From Pseudopelagicola sp. (GTDB lineage Bacteria; Pseudomonadota; Alphaproteobacteria; Rhodobacterales; Rhodobacteraceae), in the NCBI GenBank assembly GCA_026195905.1, contig JAPHRE010000019.1, forward strand, positions 17,155 to 81,154: DNA of 64,000 nt, read 5' to 3'. The notes under the pieces were generated by a model. It saw only the letters and a program-made list of their open reading frames with translations. It was not told the DNA's origin and made no database searches. Both the position numbers and the translations under genes were made by a program. Below, in pieces: positions 19,262 through 28,141 of the stretch (position 1 is the first letter of the stretch; each line of letters starts with the position of its first letter).

Positions 19262-20464
19262 TCAGGAGGCGCGCGGTGTGCGCAGCAGCACGACGATGGC
19301 CCCGGCCATGAGGGCGGCGGCCAGAAGGAACGGCGCGCCGGGGGCGTAGAGCGCGGCTTCGGGGCGGGTAAAAAGCGCGAAGGTCTGGGTCATGGCCAGC
19401 GGCGAGAGGATCAGGGCGAGGGCGGTGAGGCTTGCCATGACGCCTTGGAGTTCGCCTTGGGCATTGTCGGGGGTGCGGCGCGAGAGCATGCCTTGAAGCG
19501 CGGGCATTCCGACGGCCCCGAGAGCGGAGATCGGGATGGCCGCGAGGATCAGAACCGGGCTTGTGACAAAGCCGAGGAAGATCAGCGAGGCCAGTTCGAT
19601 GAGCAGGCCCGCCTGCACGGTCCCACGATGCCCGAACAGACGGATTGCGGGGGTCACGAGGCTGCCTTGGACGACTGCAAAGCCGAGACCGTAGAGCGCC
19701 AGAGAGAGGCCGGTCATGCCCGGCGACCAGCCGAGTCGTTCAACGGTAAAGAAAGCCCAGATCGCGGGATAGACGGCAGCGGCGACCTGATAGAGGAAAT
19801 GCACACCAAGCAGCGGGCCAAGTGCGGGAAGGCGGCTCACGGCGCGCAGGGCGGTGAAGGGATTGGCGCGCGCCCATGTGAAGGGGCGGCGCAGGGTATC
19901 GGTTACGGTTTCCTTAAGCACAAGCACGCCGAGCAGGAAATTACCGCCAGCGAGGGCGGCGGCGGCCCAGAAGGGCGCGCGGGTGCCAAGCTCTGCCAGT
20001 AGCCCGCCAAGGATCGGGCCGAGAACAAAGCCGACCCCGAAGGCGGCCCCGATTAGGCCGAAGCGGCGGGCCTTTTCCTCGGGGGCGGAGATGTCGGCCA
20101 TGTAGGCGGCGGCGGTGGAATGGGTTGCGGCGGTGATGCCGCCGATGATGCGGCCCGCCAGCAAGAGCCAGATGGTCCCGGCGATGGCCATGATGAGATA
20201 GTCCAGCGCCATGATCGCCAGCGAGACGAGCAACACCGGGCGACGCCCGAAGCGGTCCGAGAGGCTTCCCAAGGCGGGGCCAAAGAGCACCTGCATCAGG
20301 GCGAAGACCGCAGAGAGGATACCGCCCCAGATCGCCGCCTGCGAGAGCGCGCCGCCCGTGACCTCGCGGATCAGGTCGGGCATGACCGGGAAGATGAGGC
20401 CGATGCCGATGGCGTCGATCACAACGGTCAGGAAGATAAAGAGGACCGGAAGGTTGGGGCGCAT
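19262..20464 (-). CDS. Major facilitator superfamily transporter, TetA-like
   Basis: A 400-residue inner-membrane protein with 12 predicted helices. Motif A between helices 2 and 3 is GSLSDRFGRRPVLLV, and the start LFIFLTVVIDAIGIGLIFPVMP is typical of the DHA1/TCR drug:proton antiporter branch. Sequence alone does not separate a tetracycline exporter from the many TetA-like transporters of unknown substrate, so no resistance is claimed. The ATG at 20464 was preferred over an upstream start because the membrane segment then begins near residue 7. It may be transcribed with the downstream enolase-superfamily gene. Confidence 0.82.
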   Translation of the reverse strand: MRPNLPVLFIFLTVVIDAIGIGLIFPVMPDLIREVTGGALSQAAIWGGILSAVFALMQVLFGPALGSLSDRFGRRPVLLVSLAIMALDYLIMAIAGTIWLLLAGRIIGGITAATHSTAAAYMADISAPEEKARRFGLIGAAFGVGFVLGPILGGLLAELGTRAPFWAAAALAGGNFLLGVLVLKETVTDTLRRPFTWARANPFTALRAVSRLPALGPLLGVHFLYQVAAAVYPAIWAFFTVERLGWSPGMTGLSLALYGLGFAVVQGSLVTPAIRLFGHRGTVQAGLLIELASLIFLGFVTSPVLILAAIPISALGAVGMPALQGMLSRRTPDNAQGELQGVMASLTALALILSPLAMTQTFALFTRPEAALYAPGAPFLLAAALMAGAIVVLLRTPRAS

Positions 20465-20575
20465 GGGGTATCCCGCGATGGCGATGCGGGAAGATTTGCG
20501 GCGGTTGCGCGAAATTTGCAATGACTCTTTTGCCTGGCCGGGGGTAGGCGGTTTTGAAACGCGTTGCGCCGCGCG

Positions 20576-21907
20576 TCAGGAGCGCGCGCGCACCGTGGCG
20601 GCGAAAGCGCGGGCCTCAGTGGGGGCTTGGCCCATCTGGTGCGCCGGGGAGAAGAGGGTTGCGGCGTCGAGCGCGGGGAAATCACGCGCGGCGAGGGTTG
20701 CAAGCGGCGTGTCGCTGGCCAGCGCCTCTTGGCAGAGTGCTTTGGTTGCGGCCTGTGCGTCGGGGCGGGGCATGGTTGCGGCAAGGGCGAAAGACAGCGC
20801 CTCGGCATGGACGAGGCCGAGCGGTTCCTGCACCGATTGCGCCATTGCCTCGATACGGGGCGAGAGGCGGGCGGTCTGATCTTTGGCGATGATGAGGGCC
20901 GATGCGGCGGAGAGGCAGAGCTGTGGCAGGGTCAGCCATTCGGTAAACCATGCGGCCCCGTCGCGTTGGTGTTTTTGCACCGAGGCGCCCTGGAGGGTCA
21001 GAAGATGGCTGCGGGCCTGTGCGGCGAGGGCGACGAGGGCGGACGGAGCGACCGGGTTTTGTTTCTGCGGCATGGTCGAAGAGCCGCCGCCGCCGCCAAG
21101 ATCGACCTCACCAATACCGGACATGGCCATAGCGATCAGGTCTTCGCCCAGTTTGGCCAGCGCCAGCGAGATGCGGGTCAGCCAGTCGGCAATGCGCAGG
21201 ATGGGTGTGCGGTCGGTGTGCCAGCTCTGGCCGGGGTCGGCGAGATTCAGGTCTTTGGCAAGGCCCGCGCGGATGGTGGGCGCTTGCGGGCCGAACGCGC
21301 CGGAGGTTCCGGCCGCGCCAGAGAGCGACACCATGAGGCAGGCATCGCGCAGCGCGGGCAACTCATCGAGCAGGCCAAGCAGCGGGCGGCCCCATTCGGC
21401 GGCTTGCGCGCCAAAGGACGTCAGGGTGGCGTGTTGTCCGTAGGTTCGCGCACTCATCGGGGTGTCGGCGTGGGCCTCGGCAAGGGCGGCGAGGGCGGAT
21501 AGCGTGGCGCGCAGGTCTTTTTCACAGAGTGTCAGCAGAGAGCGCAGGCGCAGCATCAGGCCGGTGTCAATCACGTCCTGAGAGGTTGCGCCGAAATGGA
21601 TATACTGGGCGTGTTCGGGGGCTTCCATTGCCTTGCGAAACGCGGATACGAGGCCGGGCACAGAGACGCCGTTGGTGCCGGTGGCGTCGGCAAGCCCCGA
21701 GGGATCAACCTGCACTTCCATAGCGGAGCGGTGGATGAAATAGGCGCTTTCCTTGGGGATGAGGCCCATGTCGCCCTGCACCTTGGCGAGCGCGCCTTCG
21801 ACGAGCAGCATGGCGCGCACTTCGGCGGTATCGGTAAAGAGGCGTCCGGCCTCGCCGGTTGGAAACAGGCGGGCGAAATGCGGGCTATCAAAGACGGAAG
21901 CGGCCAT
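20576..21907 (-). CDS. pcaB: 3-carboxy-cis,cis-muconate cycloisomerase
   Basis: A 443-residue member of the fumarase/aspartase/adenylosuccinate lyase superfamily, of the PcaB branch. The family signature GGGGGSSTMPQKQNPV is at about residues 273-288; the first part has DSPHFARLFPTGE and HFGATSQDVIDTG, both typical of PcaB. It converts 3-carboxymuconate to 4-carboxymuconolactone in the protocatechuate ortho-cleavage pathway. pcaD lies about 1.5 kb upstream on the same strand, but pcaG, pcaH and pcaC are not in the window, so the pathway must be completed elsewhere. Confidence 0.92.
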   Translation of the reverse strand: MAASVFDSPHFARLFPTGEAGRLFTDTAEVRAMLLVEGALAKVQGDMGLIPKESAYFIHRSAMEVQVDPSGLADATGTNGVSVPGLVSAFRKAMEAPEHAQYIHFGATSQDVIDTGLMLRLRSLLTLCEKDLRATLSALAALAEAHADTPMSARTYGQHATLTSFGAQAAEWGRPLLGLLDELPALRDACLMVSLSGAAGTSGAFGPQAPTIRAGLAKDLNLADPGQSWHTDRTPILRIADWLTRISLALAKLGEDLIAMAMSGIGEVDLGGGGGSSTMPQKQNPVAPSALVALAAQARSHLLTLQGASVQKHQRDGAAWFTEWLTLPQLCLSAASALIIAKDQTARLSPRIEAMAQSVQEPLGLVHAEALSFALAATMPRPDAQAATKALCQEALASDTPLATLAARDFPALDAATLFSPAHQMGQAPTEARAFAATVRARS

Positions 21908-22006
21908 AGTTGCATCCTTCGGGCTATCGGTGTTTGCGGCCCGTGGTAATGGTCTTTGATGGCAAAGTCAGCCGGGATTTTTAGGGCAAGGCGTGGCGAG
22001 CGGGCG

Positions 22007-22600
22007 TCAATGGCGCCGCATGATTTCCTCGAGCCGTGTTTTGAGGCGGCCGGGAAGCTGTTGAAAGGCGGCCTCATCAAGCATCTTGTCCAAATCGGCG
22101 CTTTGGGCGGCGAACCCTTCGGGATCGTCGTCATAGAGGGTCAACGCCTTCTCAAGGGTGAAATGCGCCTTTTCCAGGTGGGTTTCATGGAGCACGTAGA
22201 GCGCCGCGCGGGCGCGTTCCGGGCCAAGGATAGGAATGGCTTGCGCAAGCCCGTGGTCGGAAATGGGTTGATAGAGCGTCAACGCATCGTAGCAGAGTTT
22301 TTCAGCGCGGCTTAGGCGACGATGCCATTTGAGCTTGCGCTGGGCCTTGGCGAAAAGCGCGTCGACCGGCACAGGGCCGGTGCGGTAGGGGTCAATCGCG
22401 AATGCCACACCCCAGAACAGGGCCGCGACAAATGCGCATAGTGCCAGCCATGTGCCAAGATGGGCGGTCAGCGGCATGAGGAAAGCCGGAGCGATGCCAA
22501 ATAGATCGAGCAGCGCAACCAGAAGTAAAAGTGCAAAGACGAGCAGCGCTAATTTGCGACCTGCGCGAAAAGTGGCATGAATAATCTGTTGAGGGGTCAT
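22007..22600 (-). CDS. Hypothetical two-helix membrane protein
   Basis: A 197-residue protein that I do not recognise. Two hydrophobic segments (about 17-37, LALLVFALLLLVALLDLFGIA, and 47-68) form a hairpin. The rest is a cytoplasmic helical domain rich in Leu, Arg and Glu, with a TPR-like look (KLCYDALTLYQPIS, RARAALYVLHETHLEKAHFTLEKALTLY). It sits between pcaB and the hydrolase gene; the AT-rich stretch 22601-22703 just upstream is a likely promoter region. Function unknown. Confidence 0.65.
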   Translation of the reverse strand: MTPQQIIHATFRAGRKLALLVFALLLLVALLDLFGIAPAFLMPLTAHLGTWLALCAFVAALFWGVAFAIDPYRTGPVPVDALFAKAQRKLKWHRRLSRAEKLCYDALTLYQPISDHGLAQAIPILGPERARAALYVLHETHLEKAHFTLEKALTLYDDDPEGFAAQSADLDKMLDEAAFQQLPGRLKTRLEEIMRRH

Positions 22601-22670
22601 ATGTGGGAAACTGTATATCTAAAAAGAGATTCGATGACAGAGTGTCGCACATATAACTGACCGATATGAA

Positions 22671-22691
22671 TAAATATTAATGAAATATTTA
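22671..22691. promoter_or_regulatory. AT-rich palindrome upstream of the two-helix protein
   Basis: TAAATATT-AATGA-AATATTTA, a perfect eight-base inverted repeat inside the most AT-rich stretch of the region (22615-22705). It lies 71 bases before the start of the gene ending at 22007 and 13 bases after the stop of the hydrolase gene, so it could be an operator or part of a promoter. It has no GC stem, which argues against a terminator. Confidence 0.4.
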
Positions 22692-22703
22692 CATATCAAA
22701 AGA

Positions 22704-23423
22704 TTAGTCGGATGGTTTGCTCAGGATTTCGGCAATCAGTGCTGCGAGGCCGGTCGGGTCGGTGAAGAACGGCGAATGGCTCGTTGGCATTTCATAAACA
22801 TCTTCGGGCGGCCAATCGGCGGTCATTTCGGCCTGAAACTCGGGCGGGATGGCGTTGTCGTGGAGGCAGCGGATATAGCTTTTGGGGACGGATTTATGGC
22901 CCTCGCCAAGTTTGGCCGGGGTGGTTTGGGGCAAGGTTGCCTGTTGCGAGATATGGGCAAGGGCGTATTCGGTCGTCCCGGCGGGGCAGTCGGCGTAAAA
23001 CACCTCTTGGGCGTATTCCGGTTTAATCCCGTATGAAAAGCCCGAGGGATCACGGGCGATGGCCTTGAGGATCGGCTGGCGTGGGGCGAGTTTGCGCATA
23101 TCTACGAGGGAATGCCCCTCGCGCGGGACATAGGCGCAGAGGTAGATCAGGCGTTTGACCTTGGCCGGGGCGATGTCGGCAGCGAGCGTGGCGGGAAAGC
23201 CGCCCCAGCTATGGGCGACGATCACAGTGTCTTCGCCAAGCGCGTCGGCCACGGATTGAGCGCAGCTTGCAAGTGTGACGTCGCTTAGGGGGGTGGGGTC
23301 GCCGCCGTGGCTTGGCATGTTGATGGCGCGGGCGGTGTGGCCCAGGGCTTTGAGCGCCGGGATGGTATCGCGCCAGCACCATGCGCCGTGACAAGAGCCG
23401 TGCACGAGAAGGATATCAGACAT
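22704..23423 (-). CDS. Alpha/beta hydrolase (plant-methylesterase/HNL-like)
   Basis: A 239-residue single-domain hydrolase. The oxyanion stretch LLVHGSCHGAWCWRD is at the N-terminus, the nucleophile elbow AHSWGG at about 70-75, and a catalytic His candidate is in MPTSHSPFF near the C-terminus. The HGSCHGAWCW pattern is that of hydroxynitrile lyase/methylesterase-like bacterial hydrolases. The substrate is unknown. It overlaps the end of pcaD by eight bases, so it is the last gene of the tight minus-strand run that starts at 27988. Confidence 0.83.
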   Translation of the reverse strand: MSDILLVHGSCHGAWCWRDTIPALKALGHTARAINMPSHGGDPTPLSDVTLASCAQSVADALGEDTVIVAHSWGGFPATLAADIAPAKVKRLIYLCAYVPREGHSLVDMRKLAPRQPILKAIARDPSGFSYGIKPEYAQEVFYADCPAGTTEYALAHISQQATLPQTTPAKLGEGHKSVPKSYIRCLHDNAIPPEFQAEMTADWPPEDVYEMPTSHSPFFTDPTGLAALIAEILSKPSD

Positions 23424-24204
23424 GGCCGGTCTCCTTGAGGAAGGTGGTTAGAAGGGCGGCATATTCGGCGGGCTTTTCGACGCAGGGCAGATGTCCGGCG
23501 CGGCGGATCAGTTCAAACTTTGAGCCGTGGATGAGGTTCACGGTCTCGCGCACGAGGTCGGGCGGAGAGGCGCCATCTTCGGACCCTGCAATGCCGAGCG
23601 TCGGCAGGCGCAAGCCGGAGGTGGGGGTATAGAAATCGGTTCCGGCGATAGCGGCGCAGCATCCGGCGTAGCCTTCGGCGGGTTGGCGCACGAGCATGTT
23701 GCGCCAAAGCTCCAGATCGGCGGTGGCGCGAAAATCGCGCCCGAACCAGCGCTCCATGACCGGATCGGCCAAGGCCTCTATGCCGTGGGTTCGCACGGTT
23801 TCGAGGCGCTCTTGCCACATCTCCTTGGTGCCCATCTTGGCCGCCGTGTTCGACAGCACCATAGCGCGCACAAGGTCGAGCCGTTTGACCGCGAGACCCT
23901 GCGCGATCATGCCGCCGATGGAAAGGCCGACGAACATTGCGTCGGTGACGTTGAGGAGATCAAGAAGCCTCTCGGTATCGCGCACCAGCGCACCCATAGA
24001 ATAAGGGCCGGTCGGGCAGGACGAGAGGCCGTGGCCGCGTTTGTCAAAGCGAATGATGCGCAGGCCAGCGGGCAGGTGGGGCAGGATCGGATCCCACAGG
24101 CGCAGGTCGGTGCCGAGAGAGTTGGCAAAGACGATGGGCGCGCCCGAGGGGTCGCCGTCGATCCGGTAGTGTAGGCGGACATCACCGAGGTCTGCGATCT
24201 TCAT
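23416..24204 (-). CDS. pcaD: 3-oxoadipate enol-lactonase
   Basis: A 262-residue alpha/beta hydrolase of the PcaD type: NSLGTDLRLWDP, RFDKRGHGLS, the nucleophile elbow GLSIGGMIAQ (Ser near residue 100) and the terminal RRAGHLPCVEKP, which carries the catalytic His. It opens 3-oxoadipate enol-lactone, the step after PcaB and PcaC in protocatechuate degradation. It lies within a row of other hydrolase genes and overlaps the next one. A generic hydrolase is possible but the match to PcaD is good along the full length. Confidence 0.85.
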   Translation of the reverse strand: MKIADLGDVRLHYRIDGDPSGAPIVFANSLGTDLRLWDPILPHLPAGLRIIRFDKRGHGLSSCPTGPYSMGALVRDTERLLDLLNVTDAMFVGLSIGGMIAQGLAVKRLDLVRAMVLSNTAAKMGTKEMWQERLETVRTHGIEALADPVMERWFGRDFRATADLELWRNMLVRQPAEGYAGCCAAIAGTDFYTPTSGLRLPTLGIAGSEDGASPPDLVRETVNLIHGSKFELIRRAGHLPCVEKPAEYAALLTTFLKETGHV

Positions 24205-24273
24205 GGGCGCGCTCCGTTCTTGTCTTGCTGAGTGGTCGTCAAAGTGCCGTGCCAGTTGGGGAGGTGCAAGCGA

Positions 24274-25467
24274 TCAGTCGCGCAGGTGCATATGGGCCAT
24301 GATCTGACCGTGGTCGGAGGCAAGTTTGTTATAGGGCGCTTCGGCGTGGCTTCCGTCGGTGAGGTGATCGTTGAAGACCGAGAAATATTCCATGTCGCCG
24401 ATGCGGGCGGGATTGTCAGGATGGAAGTGGCGCGAGAGGTAAATCTCGTCGAGGCTTTCGTAGATGCCACCAAACGCTGCCGTATAGACCATGTCGCGCA
24501 GGGATTTGCGCACGAAGAGGCGTTCGGCGCTTGTCAGGAGATGGTCGAGAACGGCCTCGGTTATGGCCTTGTTTTCTTCTTTGGAATAGCGGTCGTTATA
24601 GTCGCGCGCATCGTGGCGCAGCATCCAGGAGTAATTGTGGAAGGGTTGTTCGCCGGACACGATTTCCGAAGAGACCGAATGTTCGCCATCGTTGAAATCG
24701 CCAAGCACCATGACGGGGTGGCCCGCTTGCAGTTCGGCCACGACTTCACGGCGCAGAACCCAGGCTTCGGCCATGCGGCGCAAGGCAGAGCGCAGAGCGC
24801 CCATAGCGCGACCAACGGGATCGTAGTGAGTCAGGTCGGCTTCGGGGGCGTAGGACGCGCCTTTGGGGGTAATAAATTCGCCAAGTTTCGATTTCAGGTG
24901 ACAGTTGAAGACGGTGATAACATGTGCGCCAACGGGGATACGCGCCTTGAGGATCGGGCGCGACAGGCGGGGCAGGCGGAAATGCCCCGCGCCTTCGCCG
25001 GTCAGGTCACGCAGGGGAATTTCAAGCGGGGTTTCGAGGTCTTGGATAATCTCGGGTACCCCCACAAAGCCAAGGCGCGAGACGATTGCAACGCCGGGGC
25101 GGCGTTTGCCGGGAAGGCCGGTGTCGTTGCTATTGGGGGCAAAGGCGAGGGCGGCTCCGGTATAAGACGTATAACCGAGCTTTCGAAAGATCGCCTTTTT
25201 GCGGTAGCTTTTGGATTTCGAGGGCAGGACGGCGTCGTTGCTCTCAAGCCCGATACGGTCGGCCTCGGCGATGACATCGCGTAGGGCGTCTTCCTCGAAG
25301 ATTTCCTGAAACCCGATGATGTCGGCGTCCATAGAAAAGAGTTGCTGGGCCATCCAATCCTCTTTCCAGGCGTATTCCTCGGGGGTGTAGGATTGAAATT
25401 CGTAGAATTCACGATCCGGGCCGATGAGGTTTTTGACGTTGAAAGAGGCGATGGTGAAGCGGGTCAT
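24274..25467 (-). CDS. Endonuclease/exonuclease/phosphatase (EEP) family protein
   Basis: A 397-residue EEP-fold protein. Key residues of the fold are visible: ASFNVKNL (Asn near 10), IIGFQEIFEED (metal Glu near 55), FNCHLKSK, VLGDFNDGEHS (Asp and Asn) and KLASDHGQIMAHM (catalytic Asp-His) close to the C-terminus. The fold covers nucleases and phosphodiesterases for sugars, lipids and nucleotides, so the substrate cannot be called. No signal peptide. It lies 20 bases after the dehydratase gene in the same operon. Confidence 0.83.
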   Translation of the reverse strand: MTRFTIASFNVKNLIGPDREFYEFQSYTPEEYAWKEDWMAQQLFSMDADIIGFQEIFEEDALRDVIAEADRIGLESNDAVLPSKSKSYRKKAIFRKLGYTSYTGAALAFAPNSNDTGLPGKRRPGVAIVSRLGFVGVPEIIQDLETPLEIPLRDLTGEGAGHFRLPRLSRPILKARIPVGAHVITVFNCHLKSKLGEFITPKGASYAPEADLTHYDPVGRAMGALRSALRRMAEAWVLRREVVAELQAGHPVMVLGDFNDGEHSVSSEIVSGEQPFHNYSWMLRHDARDYNDRYSKEENKAITEAVLDHLLTSAERLFVRKSLRDMVYTAAFGGIYESLDEIYLSRHFHPDNPARIGDMEYFSVFNDHLTDGSHAEAPYNKLASDHGQIMAHMHLRD

Positions 25468-25487
25468 GGGCGATCTCTTGGGCTGGG

Positions 25488-26462
25488 TCAGGCGAAGCGG
25501 TCGAGGGCGAGCTTGAAGACATCCGGGTCGACATTGCCGCCGGTGCAGACGGCAATCACGGCGTCGCCGTCGATCTCGTCACCATGAAACAGCGCAGCGG
25601 CCAGCGCCACCGCGCCGCCGGGTTCGACGACAATTTTCAGGCGCAGGAAGGCCAGCGCTATGGCGTGCAGCGCTTCGTCCTCGGTCACAACAAGGCCGGG
25701 GCCGCAGAGGCGGGACAGGATCGGAAAGGTGATCTCTCCCGGTGCGGGGGTGATGATGGCGTCGCAGAGGCTACCGGAGGTTTTGGCGTTGCGTGCGATG
25801 CGGCCCGAGCGCAGGGAGCGGGCGGTGTCGTCAAAGCCTTCGGGTTCACAGGGGCGGGCGCGCAGGCCGGGGGCGTCGGCCTCAAGCGCGAGGGCGATGC
25901 CGGAGGTCAGCCCGCCCCCGCCACAGCAGGTCAGAACGTCGGCGTGGTCGATGCCCATCTCGGCGGCTTGGGCGGCGATTTCAAGGCCGCAGGTGCCTTG
26001 GCCGGCGATAACCTCGGGGTCGTCATAGGGTTTGATGAGGGTCAACCCGCGCTCAGAGGCGATGCGGTTGCCGACCTCTTCACGGGCTTCGCCGCCGGGG
26101 CGATCATAGAGCACAACCTCGGCCCCGAGGGCGCGGGTATTTTCGACCTTCAGGCGCGGGGCGTCATTGGGCATGATGATGACGGCGGGCGCGCCATGTT
26201 GGGCGGCGGCAAAGGCGACGCCTTGGGCATGGTTGCCGGAGGAATAGGCGATGACACCGCGTTTGCGGGTCTCAGTGTCCAGAGCGGTGACGGCGGACCA
26301 GCCACCGCGGAATTTGAACGAGCCGGTGTGTTGCAGGCATTCGGGTTTGACGATCACACGGCGGCCCGCGATGTCGTCAAGGAAGGGCGAGGTCAAAAGC
26401 GGCGTGCGGCGCGCGTGGCCGTCAAGGCGTGCGGCGGCGGCGCGGATCATGTCGATGTTCAT
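25488..26462 (-). CDS. Threonine/serine dehydratase-like PLP enzyme
   Basis: A 324-residue fold-type II PLP enzyme. The Schiff-base lysine lies in HTGSFKFRG (about residue 49), YSSGNHAQG follows, and the phosphate-binding loop is TCCGGGGLTSG (about 170). The C-terminal ACT domain of biosynthetic IlvA is absent, so this is the short catabolic type: threonine or serine ammonia-lyase, serine racemase or 3-hydroxyaspartate dehydratase. The bhc glyoxylate genes that would favour the last are not present. Its ATG overlaps the upstream hydrolase stop as ATGA. Confidence 0.85.
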   Translation of the reverse strand: MNIDMIRAAAARLDGHARRTPLLTSPFLDDIAGRRVIVKPECLQHTGSFKFRGGWSAVTALDTETRKRGVIAYSSGNHAQGVAFAAAQHGAPAVIIMPNDAPRLKVENTRALGAEVVLYDRPGGEAREEVGNRIASERGLTLIKPYDDPEVIAGQGTCGLEIAAQAAEMGIDHADVLTCCGGGGLTSGIALALEADAPGLRARPCEPEGFDDTARSLRSGRIARNAKTSGSLCDAIITPAPGEITFPILSRLCGPGLVVTEDEALHAIALAFLRLKIVVEPGGAVALAAALFHGDEIDGDAVIAVCTGGNVDPDVFKLALDRFA

Positions 26463-27301
26463 GGGCGCGCCTTTTGCAGGGCGGCGGTCCAGTCTTGCAG
26501 GGCGGCGACGGAGTCTGGCTCGTCGAGGAAGGGCACGTGGCCCCGGTTCGGCACGGTGGCCGCAATAAGGCCGGGGGCGCGGCGGGTCATTTCGGCGAGG
26601 GTTTCGGCGCTCATGAGATCGGAATTGGCGCCCCGGATCGCGGCCAGCGGCAGGTCTGTGAGTGTGTCGTAGAGCGGCCAGAGATCGGGGGCTTCGGCGG
26701 TGGGATCGAACCCTGCGGCGACGGCATCGCGCAGTTTCGGATCGTAGTTGATCGAGAGACCGTCCGGCGTTTCGACAAAGTGTTTTTCGACCTCTTCGCG
26801 CCAGCGGCTTGCGGGGACGCCCTCAAACCCGGCCATGCGCGCGCCGAAGACGGCCACGGCCTCGTCATGGGTTTTCCAGGTCGGGTTGCGCCCGAGAAAG
26901 CCCATAATGACCTCAAGCCCGGAGGTTTCGATCACCGGGCCAATATCGACGAAACAGACCCCAAGCAGGCGCGGGCGCGCCATCGCGGCCAGCGTCAGCG
27001 CGATCAGACCACCACGGGATGTTCCCAAGATGGCGGCTTTTTCGAGGCCGAGATGATCCATCAGGGCGAGGATGTCCTGTGCCTCTTGGGGGATGGTGTA
27101 GGTCATGGGATCGGCGGCCCAGTCAGATTTGCCACGCCCGCGATAATCGGGGCGGATCACGCGAACCCCCTTGAGCGCAGGCAGGGCGTAATCAAAATCG
27201 CTGCCGTTGCGGGTCAGGCCGGAGAGGCAGAGCACGGGAATGCCCGCGCCCTCGTCGGTATAGTGGAGGGCAAGGCCATCAGAGGAGGGATAGGTCGGCA
27301 T
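26459..27301 (-). CDS. Alpha/beta fold hydrolase
   Basis: A 280-residue hydrolase with LCLSGLTRNGSDFDY, RPDYRGRGKSDWA, the nucleophile elbow GTSRGGLIAL (Ser near 95) and the His-bearing NRGHVPFLDEP. Related proteins are annotated as generic esterases or dehalogenase-like hydrolases; substrate unknown. It begins immediately after the stop of the haloacid dehalogenase and overlaps the dehydratase start, so all three are translationally linked. Confidence 0.83.
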   Translation of the reverse strand: MPTYPSSDGLALHYTDEGAGIPVLCLSGLTRNGSDFDYALPALKGVRVIRPDYRGRGKSDWAADPMTYTIPQEAQDILALMDHLGLEKAAILGTSRGGLIALTLAAMARPRLLGVCFVDIGPVIETSGLEVIMGFLGRNPTWKTHDEAVAVFGARMAGFEGVPASRWREEVEKHFVETPDGLSINYDPKLRDAVAAGFDPTAEAPDLWPLYDTLTDLPLAAIRGANSDLMSAETLAEMTRRAPGLIAATVPNRGHVPFLDEPDSVAALQDWTAALQKARP

Positions 27302-27988
27302 TCAGGCTCCTGCGAGGTTGGGGATAGTGGTCAGATCGGAAAGGATATGCTGCGGGGTCCAGGGCAGGCGGTCTACGGGATCGCCCGCGCGGTTGACCCA
27401 AGCGGTTGTAAATCCATAACCAGAGGCCGCCGCAGCGTCCCAGCCATTGGAAGACACAAAGAGCACCTCGTCGGCGGCACAGCCAAAGCGGTCGCCTACA
27501 AGGTCATAGACGGCACGGGCGGGTTTGAAGATGCCGACGCTTTCCACGCTCAGCACATCGTCAAGCACATCACCCACCCCGGCGCTTTGCACCGCGCCAT
27601 CAAGCATGGCGGGCGAGCCGTTGGAGAGGATCGCGGTATTGAAATCCTTGGATTTGAGCGCCGCCAGCATGGCCGGCACTTCGGGGTAGGCGGAGAGTTC
27701 CCAGTAGAGTTGCAGGAGACGTTCGCGCAGGGCGGCATCGCCGGAAAGGCCGCTGGCCTCAAGTGCCCAGTCGAGGCCGTTTTGCGTCACCTCCCAGAAA
27801 TCGGTATGCGCCCCGGTCACGGCGCGCAGCCAGCTATATTGAAGCTGTTTCAGGCGCCAGTGTTCGGCGACTTGCGGCCAATGGGCGGCGAAGGTTTCGC
27901 GCCCCGGTTCAGAAGCGGCCTCGCGGGCGGCGGCGGCAACGTCAAACAGCGTTCCGTAGGCGTCGAAGATACAGGTTGTGATGGCCAT
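27302..27988 (-). CDS. (S)-2-haloacid dehalogenase, HAD type II
   Basis: A 228-residue HAD protein of the L-2-haloacid dehalogenase branch. The nucleophile Asp9 is in IFDAYGTLFDV, followed by the LSNGSP motif near 120, the Lys in IFKPARAVYD and the signature SSNGWDAAAASGYGF. These motifs separate it from phosphatases of the same fold. It hydrolyses short 2-halo acids to 2-hydroxy acids in characterised relatives. It is the first gene of the minus-strand run 27988-22704. Confidence 0.87.
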   Translation of the reverse strand: MAITTCIFDAYGTLFDVAAAAREAASEPGRETFAAHWPQVAEHWRLKQLQYSWLRAVTGAHTDFWEVTQNGLDWALEASGLSGDAALRERLLQLYWELSAYPEVPAMLAALKSKDFNTAILSNGSPAMLDGAVQSAGVGDVLDDVLSVESVGIFKPARAVYDLVGDRFGCAADEVLFVSSNGWDAAAASGYGFTTAWVNRAGDPVDRLPWTPQHILSDLTTIPNLAGA

Positions 27989-28141
27989 GTTTGGTCCTCC
28001 CTTGGCGGCATAGTGACAGGCGGGGCGGGGCTGTCAAACGGGAAGGGGGGTATTTGCAATCCGGGGCGCGAATCACTAGGGTGCGCGCTTTACCATTCGA
28101 CCGGGTCGCCCGGACGAGAGCGATACAGAATTGGACAGACT

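Noticed and set aside
18542..20002. 486-codon plus-strand open frame
   Set aside because: Lies across the reverse complement of two real minus-strand genes (enolase-superfamily and MFS) and has no domain features.
19262..20464. Tetracycline resistance gene
   Set aside because: TetA-like motifs are shared by many transporters of other substrates; no mobile element or tetR is adjacent.
25488..26462. 3-hydroxyaspartate dehydratase (BhcB) call
   Set aside because: The protein fold fits, but none of the other bhc genes is nearby and sequence reading cannot separate it from threonine/serine dehydratases.
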